A stretch of DNA of 64,000 nucleotides from Psilocybe azurescens (lineage: Eukaryota; Basidiomycota; Agaricomycetes; Agaricales; Agrocybaceae), in assembly GCA_023853785.1 (NCBI GenBank), contig JAJIRX010000742.1:62001-126000 (forward strand), given 5' to 3'. Below the pieces are notes generated by a model. The model was not told the origin of the DNA. It saw nothing but the letters and a program-made list of their open reading frames with translations, and ran no database searches. Of this stretch, positions 57,362 to 64,000 are shown piece by piece. How positions within the stretch are numbered: the stretch's first letter is position 1; each line of letters opens with the position of its first letter. A program made the position numbers and the translations under genes.

Positions 57362-58575
57362 CAGAATTCCAAAGAAGACGAAGCGACATGAGAGCTAGGT
57401 TATTGTAGATATAGAGCTATTTGTGCTAGGGCTTTCAGATTTGACTAGTTTCTAACTGTTCATTCCATTAATATCACCACTACAGTAAATGCACCTACTC
57501 GAACGTTGAATCGGTCCACTATATTGCGTAAATGATGCAAGTACTTACACACTCGTACAATCAGAGTCGGTGCTGCAAGTGTACGTAAGCATACAATCTT
57601 GCCACGCACATTCCCTGATGCCTGTCAAAATGTCGCTCAGTAGACCTTTGAGGAGGGATTTCTCTTCGCCTATTAATACTCTTGTCAAAGTTAAACAACT
57701 CTCGTTGGGCGGAATCTAAGAGGAAGAACATATTTTCCAAGATTTATGAAGTGGTGGGCCGCCGGAGAACAGCGCGTGCAGTAAGAATCTGAGCAGGAGG
57801 CCATGGCCTTTCCCCAGTTCAGGAGTAACCTCAATTACCAATTAGATTCTCGGGGATATCAGCGTCCCTGCACATCTATTAAGTGTCAAGCATCAACGCT
57901 CGTAAATGAAATTCAGGAATATATATATATACCTCAATACACTGACTCACAAAGTGTCCTTGCTGCTCTCGGTACTTCCTTCAACAGAGAGGTGTTCCCT
58001 TCAGAATTCAACTGACTTCTCGTAGAACGCTCTCTGCAAATCTTCCCTTTGCTCCCACCCACTTCTTACCTCTCCTCCAGTGCTTAGTACGCTCGCTTGA
58101 CGAGAGGTTTAATTAGCCCAAGCGCTTAAGTCTTCGGAGACTTACTCCGAGCTTGTTCTCCGTCGAGTCGTGAAACTCGTCCTTGGAATATCTTTAACTG
58201 AGATATTTCGTGACCGATATCACTGAGTCAGATCAGTCAGCAAAGCCCTACAAGAGATTCGTGTCCTACAAATAACTTTATCAAGTGGGCTTTTTGCGCG
58301 AATACTAATTCTTGTCTAAGTTCACGACCGGCAGTGGCCGTCCGTAATCACCGTCGGGCATTGTGCTGATGGGCCCGCGACACTGCCACGACATGGAGCG
58401 AAATTTCCGGGGACTTCTGTTGGATTTCTGGCCATCTCCAGTTCATTTCTCGAACGTGCACGAACAGGTCAACGTATCTTGTATAGCGAAACGCAAGCCA
58501 AAGAGGGGCCCACCTACTATTGACTTTGCTTTGCTTCATTGAACCATTCTCTCCGCTACGTTTATGACTAAACGC
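57362..58575. repeat. Shared upstream block R, array unit B
   Basis: It matches 48417-49670, including TATATATATATA at about 57919 and two of three good hairpins at 58131-58206. It ends just before where the Hsp78 start codon would be, at TAAACGCTCG, beyond which the sequence is unrelated. Confidence 0.75.
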
Positions 58576-59690
58576 TCGTGGGGATAGGCGAGCAAGGGGG
58601 ACTGGCAGTGCTCTTCGTCTTGAGATTGGGTGATCTATCTGGCATTAATTTCATAATAGAAATATGATTTTGATTTAAGTACCTGGACGAAATGACCCCA
58701 AAGGGAAGTTGGGAACAGAAGAAGTTTCTAGACACTAACTGTCTACCGCCGTCAGTGACTCCATGTGATCGAGGAGGTCCGTCTCCGTGGGGCGTGTTCG
58801 CACACAGCAGGGTCGAAACTTGGAAGCTATGTTACATTAGCCACCTATGTAGAACAGAGTGTTTTCGACTCTCAGGTGGTGACCACGGAGAATGTATTCC
58901 CGCGACGTTTCTCATAATGAAAGCAAAATGAATCAACACCGTCTTACACATCCCCGTGCCCGACCCAAGAGATACCTGGAGTCTCCTATTCTCCAGGCAC
59001 ATGCTGCAACTGTGGATCAGGGTGACCAATCAGACTTCTGTACTTCCATTCTTGATCTCACACAAATATCAGCATGTCTGCAACCAATTATGGACTAGGG
59101 TACTCTCGTATGGTTATGCACCGCTGTAATTTATTAAGTTCTAACCATAAAGTGAATAGACCAGGTCCCGAGGCACACGTTAGGTGATTAGTGTGTCTCC
59201 CAAGTTGAAAGATCGCCATGCGGGTCCACACTTGAAGAAACCTGCGCCTCTTACTCTTCTCTGACTTGAAAACGAAAAAGTGATAACAGTGGTCGTGAGA
59301 GCCTTCAGCCAATCATAGAGGTCCCGACGACCATGCCAATAGCAGCGCTTGACTCCGTGTGTCTGCTGTCAGATAGATTACTGACATCGTGGGGAATCAC
59401 AGTGTCATGTTATATGATGATCTCCAGAGATTTTGCGGCTGAAAGGCGCGGTGAGAAGAGACTCGGCCAATCAGAGTAAACGGGTTGCGGCGAGCTGTCA
59501 AAAATCATCGAATGAGAGAGAAGCCCGAAGCCTTCAGCAATCTGAGTCGTACAGCCTTGACATATGTGACAGTCTCAATGTCTGGTTGTATATTCATTTC
59601 TACCAAGCATGCGTCAAAACAACACGGAGCATGAAATGTTTGTCCTTCGGATAATTTTTTCATTATGCTGAATAGGGGCACTCGAAATTG
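58576..59690. other. No gene seen
   Basis: Between block R of unit B and hydrophobin 3. A stretch at about 58870-59095 resembles the 45855-46130 and 56100-56260 regions (e.g. AACCAATTATGG). No coding sequence is supported. Confidence 0.4.
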
Positions 59691-59698
59691 TATAAAAG
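59691..59698 (+). promoter_or_regulatory. TATA box of hydrophobin 3
   Basis: TATAAAAG starts exactly 100 bases before the ATG at 59791. Confidence 0.75.
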
Positions 59699-59790
59699 GA
59701 TGAGGATTTCATAGATATTCTTCAGTCGATCACATCACAGTTCTACTACTCAACCAGTGCATTTCTCAGAAAAGGAATTTGCTTCTCAAG

Positions 59791-60304
59791 ATGTTTGCTC
59801 GTGCCTCCACTCTTGTTCTCGCTCTCCCACTCCTTGCCGCTGCCAGTGCTGTTCCCCGTACTGACTGTCCTTCTAACCAGTGCAACACTGGAACTATCCA
59901 ATGCTGTAACAGCCTTCTTCAGGTAGGTTATCTTATCATCATTCAAAGCACTCTTGAGCTGCTGACTCACTTCTACAAGTCGAACACCCCTTCTACCAAC
60001 CTGATCCTCACCCTTTTGGGGATTGCTGTCGTCCCCGTCACTGGTGTTCTTGGCCGTGAGTATCATGTTCGCCTCTCAGGCTTCAACTAGTCTAACTGAA
60101 GTCAATGTTTACAGTTGGCTGCTCTCCCATCGGTGTTCTTGGTATTGGCGGCAACTCTTGCACTGCTCAACCCGTTTGCTGCACTGGAAACCAATTCGTG
60201 AGCTATCCTATAATGATATATAAAGTATATAAACCTATCTAACATGTACATAACAGAATGGCCTCATTAATATTGGCTGCTCTCCCATCAACATCAACCT
60301 CTGA
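59791..60304 (+). CDS. Class I hydrophobin 3, intact
   Basis: Secreted surface-coating protein. The signal peptide is [20 protein letters not shown]. The mature part has the class I spacing: [36 protein letters not shown] and IGCSPINI. An extra cysteine lies before the first (TDCPSNQC), making nine. Exons 59791-59922, 59980-60055, 60115-60197 and 60257-60304 join in frame to 112 aa, with the same phases as hydrophobin 1. All sites are GT-AG. This is the only clean member of the array and probably the functional gene. The odd cysteine number leaves one unpaired or allows dimers. Confidence 0.95.
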
Positions 60305-60954
60305 GATGCCTCATTCTCAACGGGATGTGTTAGAGTACCAAGTCTGTACATCTAGCGAGTAATAGTGTATTTTTTCCGAAGAATCTAGCTACATAAATGT
60401 ACATCTTTCAATATCCGGATACATCGTGGCTCGATAACAGACAACCCAAGTTTAATTCCTATTGCTCAGTCCTTTTTGATCTCCTTAAACACCAAATGCG
60501 GCCATGATGAACCCTTTTAGGAAGTGAAGTCGCCATATTTAGCAAGTCCGAGTTGAGGACATCGATAAACTGCAGACACTTACATAAAGAAGGCAGTGAA
60601 GCATGTACCTGAGATGGTCCTGTTGATTTCTTGTTACACATGTCAATGTTCTGCAAGTATTCCCAATTCTCTCTAATTATCTCCACCCGGCAATAGAAGC
60701 ATCTCACTGACGACTCGGACTTCCTGGAATGGTTTTAATAGGCGCATATCGTGGAAAAAATCACAGATTATGGCAAGACTTAGCATCCGCGGTGGATCAG
60801 TCAAATGTGGGGGAAAAAACATAGAATCTTTCTTGGAGACTCGGATCCTTGACAAGATTACATACGCTCTTGTTAAACAACTCGCTTAATTTGTGACGCA
60901 ACGGCGAATTGAAAAAGCGCCTTTTGCAACACTGACTTGTTAGCGACGGAGAAT
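60305..60954. other. Intergenic, no gene seen
   Basis: Region between hydrophobin 3 and the third block R. Only short frames are open. Confidence 0.4.
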
Positions 60955-61800
60955 ACCCTGGAAGTCATTGTCAAAATGTCACTCAGTAAGCCTTTCAGGA
61001 GGGATTTCTCTTCGGAGAAAATTTTACCGCCTATTAATACTCCTGCCAAGGACTAGCGTTGCGCTGAATCCAATAGGGGGAATATGTCTTCTAAGAGTTT
61101 ATGAAGTGGTGGAACGCCAAAGAACAGCGCGTGCAGTAAGAATCTGAGTAAGAGGCTATTACCTTGGAGGCTTGGCCCAGTTCCACAGTAACCTCAATTA
61201 TCAATTTTGATACTCGGGGAAATCAGCGTACTTGTACATTCATTAGGTGTCCATAAGGCATCGATACTCATAAATAGGATTCAGAAATATATATACTTCA
61301 GTACATTGACTCACAAAGTTTTCCTGCTGCCCTTCGTACTTCCTTCAACGGAGAGGTGTTCGCTTCTGAATTCGACTAACTTCTCATAAAACTCTTTGAA
61401 AAACTCTCTCCAAATCTTACTTTTTGCTCCCACCTACTTTTTACCTCTCCTCTAGTGCTTAGTATAACCGCTTGGCGAGGGGTTCAATTAGCCACTTGTT
61501 TAGTTCACGACCGGCAGTGGCGGTCCGCAATCACTGTCGGGCTTTGTGCTGATGGGTTGCCTATTTCGTCTCAAACACCGATTGGGTCCGCGACATGGAG
61601 CGAAATTTCTGGACATTTATCGCCATTTCCAGTTTCATTTCTCCAACGTCCACGAACAGGTCAACGGTAAGCGGATGAGGGGCCCACCCACAGTTGACTT
61701 TGCTTTGCTTCCTTGAACCATTCTCTCTACTACGTTTACAACTAAACGCTCGAGAATCGACATCGACTTGACTCCATTGTCTTAACACCTCTCTTTCCAT
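60955..61800. repeat. Shared upstream block R, array unit C (shortened)
   Basis: It matches 48660-49735 but lacks the hairpin segment: TTCAATTAGCCA runs directly into the part around GTTCACGACCGGCAGTGG. It leads into the Hsp78 start at 61808. Confidence 0.75.
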
Positions 61801-61807
61801 ACTCACC

Positions 61808-64000
61808 ATGTCTCGCGTATTATCGCCAGCCAGAACCCTCTCAAGATACACTGGACAGGCAATAACATCAAACGCGAAACGCTTCTCTAGTTCTCTCTCA
61901 CTCTTAAGTATTCGATCATCGTCATCAAAAGCTCTCTATGCACGAACCCGAACCCTACCTGGACCTCTCTTACTAGTCTCCTCGGCCTGCGTGCCCGAAC
62001 TGCGCAGTGGGCTGCAGCTGCAGAGCCTGAGGTATTATTCCATCGGGCCAGGTGGAGGGCCTCTGCACACCAGAGGGCCCTCACGTCTCCCTGCTGGGCC
62101 CGACAGATCCGCTGTCGTTTGAAGACTCGCCCCAGAAGTCGCGTGGTGTATTTTCTACGATGGGAGTCATACGACTCGTTGGCTATCTCTAGGTTGCCCG
62201 TCCAATTTCTTGGAAGGCACGTGTGACCTTGTCAGTCCTCGATCCGCATGGGCGGTCACTATGTGTTGTCTGGCATGTCTCTGGTGGCAGCCGCTGTATA
62301 CTCCGCGCGCTACATCTCTGACCGCTTCCTCCCAGACAAAGCGATCGACCTCGTGGATGAAGCCGCCTCGTCGCTCCGCCTCTCCCAGGAGCCGAAGCCT
62401 GACGAGCTTGAAGCGCTCGACCGCGAGATCATGACGCTTCAGATCGAATTGGAGAGCCTGAAGGAGACGGATGTGTTCAGCGTAGAGCGGCGGGGCAAGT
62501 TGGAGGCGGAGTTGATGGCGAAGAGGCAGCAGGCGGATGAGTTGACGACGCTGTAGCAGACTGGTGCGTCCTGCAAAGTTTTTATTCACACTAGGAGATA
62601 ATGGAAATAACGCTCGTCATCAGCGCGCAACAGGCTACAGAAGATCAAAGACACAAAGAAACAGCTCGAAGACGCCAAGTACCAGCTCGGGGTCGTGCAG
62701 CGGCAAGGCCAATTTAGTTCGCGTCAAGACTGCGCTTCTCCACCATCCAGGATCTGGAAAGCAGCTCCCGAGTGACCATGAGTCCTCGTTGGAACAGATG
62801 GAGGAATCCCCGCTGGCCATGCTCCATGATAGGGTGACGTCGAACGATATTTCGAGCGTTGTTGTGAAGGCGACGGGCATCCCGGTGCAGAATCTGTTGA
62901 AGGGAGAACGGGATAAGCTCGTGCATGTCGTTATTCTGTTATTTATTCTTTTGTCTTTTTCTTCTTTTGGCTTCTTCTTTCTCTTTCATGACTTGTGTTC
63001 TGGTATATATTGTTTGATTCCAGATGGAAGAGCCGCTTCGCGAGCGTGTTGTAGGGCACGACCACGTCGTCGAGTCGATCAGCGACGCCGTCCGGATTTC
63101 TCGTGCGGGCCTTTAAGCTCCCAATTGCCCCGATGTGTCCTTTTTGTTCTTGGGTCCTACTGGTGTAGGAAAGGTGCGTTTGCTTTCTTCTGAGCGTCGT
63201 TTCGTCTCGCTTTATAAACAAAAGCGTCTTTTCTGACTGACTGAACCATTATTTGTCCAGACGGAGCTGTGTAAAGCTCTTGCGGCGTTCTTGTAAAATG
63301 ATGAACAAAGAGGGCTGATCACGATCAACATGTCTGAGGTAAGTTCGAGTTCTCTTCTCTAGGCCGTTATTTTGGGAGGCTTACGGGTCTCATGTCTTTT
63401 CTTTTAGTATCATGACCGCCATACTATTTCACGTCTGATCGGTGCAGCCCCTGGATATGTTGGATTGGACGAAGGAGGGCAGTTGATCGAGGCTGTTCGT
63501 CGGAAGCCGTATGGTATGATTTCTTCTTTCTTTTTGCGCAGAGTGCGGTTTGTCTGGACTCTGACATCATCGATATAACACTTTAGCTGTCATATTGCTC
63601 GACGGGCTGGAGAAGGCCCATAAGGTTGGTTGATTGGTGATATATATACGCGATATTTATGATTGCTCTGTGGCTGACACTAACACCTTTTCTGACAGGA
63701 TGTCTCGATGATCTTGCTGTAAATCTTGGACGAAGGGACTATAACAGACAGTCAAGGTCGCAAATTTGATTTCAAGGTACCATTTCTCTCCCTTTTCACT
63801 ACATTCACCATCGTTTAAATCTCTCTTCACTCCCAGAACACCATCATCTGCCTGACCAGCAACCTCGGCTCCGACATCCTCGTACACTCATCCGCATGCG
63901 ACCCCGAAACAGGCATGGTAGCGCACGCAGGAGTACTTCCCGCCCGGGCTGCTCATCCGCTCAGACTCCATGCTTGTGTTCAACAAATCTTCTAGAACCT
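61808..64000 (+). pseudogene. Hsp78/ClpB-type pseudogene, array copy C, runs off the window
   Basis: The mitochondrial presequence is well kept, MSRVLSPARTLSRYTGQAIT, about 90 codons, then stops near GGGPLHTRG. Most of the first AAA domain is missing. SARYISDRFLPDKAIDLVDE and EALDREIMTLQIELESLKET (middle coil) follow at 62248-62556, then a stop. EDAKYQLGVVQRQG, SVVVKATGIPVQNLLKGERD, and the second AAA domain follow in several frames ([39 protein letters not shown], a Walker B with LLDGLEKA instead of DELEKA, DVSMILL then a stop). Introns remain. It is clearly dead but younger-looking than copies A and B. Confidence 0.9.

Noticed and set aside
1..64000. CRISPR arrays, bacterial operons, rRNA
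   Set aside because: No regular spaced repeats or rRNA sequence seen; the gene structure is eukaryotic throughout.

Overview
The window is nuclear DNA of a mushroom-forming basidiomycete (Agaricomycete type). The basis is many short (about 40-60 nt) GT-AG introns, a fungal laccase, class I hydrophobins, a DUF6593-type protein, basidiomycete-style squalene synthase, F-box and kinase-like genes, and eukaryotic tRNAs. Gene models were read by hand from conserved motifs and splice signals, so exon edges are predictions.

Layout. 0-4.9 kb: gene-poor DNA with a diverged repeat pair. 4.9-11.7 kb: phosphomannose isomerase (minus) and an F-box gene, flanked by a dead copy (plus) and an intact copy (minus) of a class V PLP enzyme. 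The dead copy carries a foldback transposon in an intron. 12.4-14.6 kb: secreted laccase (minus). 17.7-18.9 kb: Gfo/Idh/MocA oxidoreductase. 19.2-21.7 kb: three tandem paralogues of an unrecognised small gene, with a stray piece of the oxidoreductase between two of them. 22.2-27.2 kb: three tRNA-Ile(AAU), a J-like mitochondrial protein and a Ser/Pro-rich protein. 27.9-41.3 kb: two four-helix membrane proteins, a DUF6593 protein, squalene synthase (ERG9), a kinase-like APH-fold protein, a possible small protein and tRNA-Val(AAC).

41.4-64 kb: a decaying tandem array with units of about 9-10 kb. Each unit holds, in order, a dead mitochondrial Hsp78/ClpB gene, a fragment of a WrbA-type quinone oxidoreductase fused to it, a dead deoxyribose-phosphate aldolase (opposite strand), a hydrophobin and a shared non-coding block. 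Of the three hydrophobins, one is clean (59.8 kb), one is readable but carries a duplicated intron (44.4 kb), and one is dead (54.8 kb). Comparing units reveals two insertions with their empty sites.

A cross-cutting observation: six otherwise convincing genes, including normally essential ERG9, are each broken by one single-base indel in or beside a short homopolymer. This points to sequence error more than to real gene death, and it affects every pseudogene call here.
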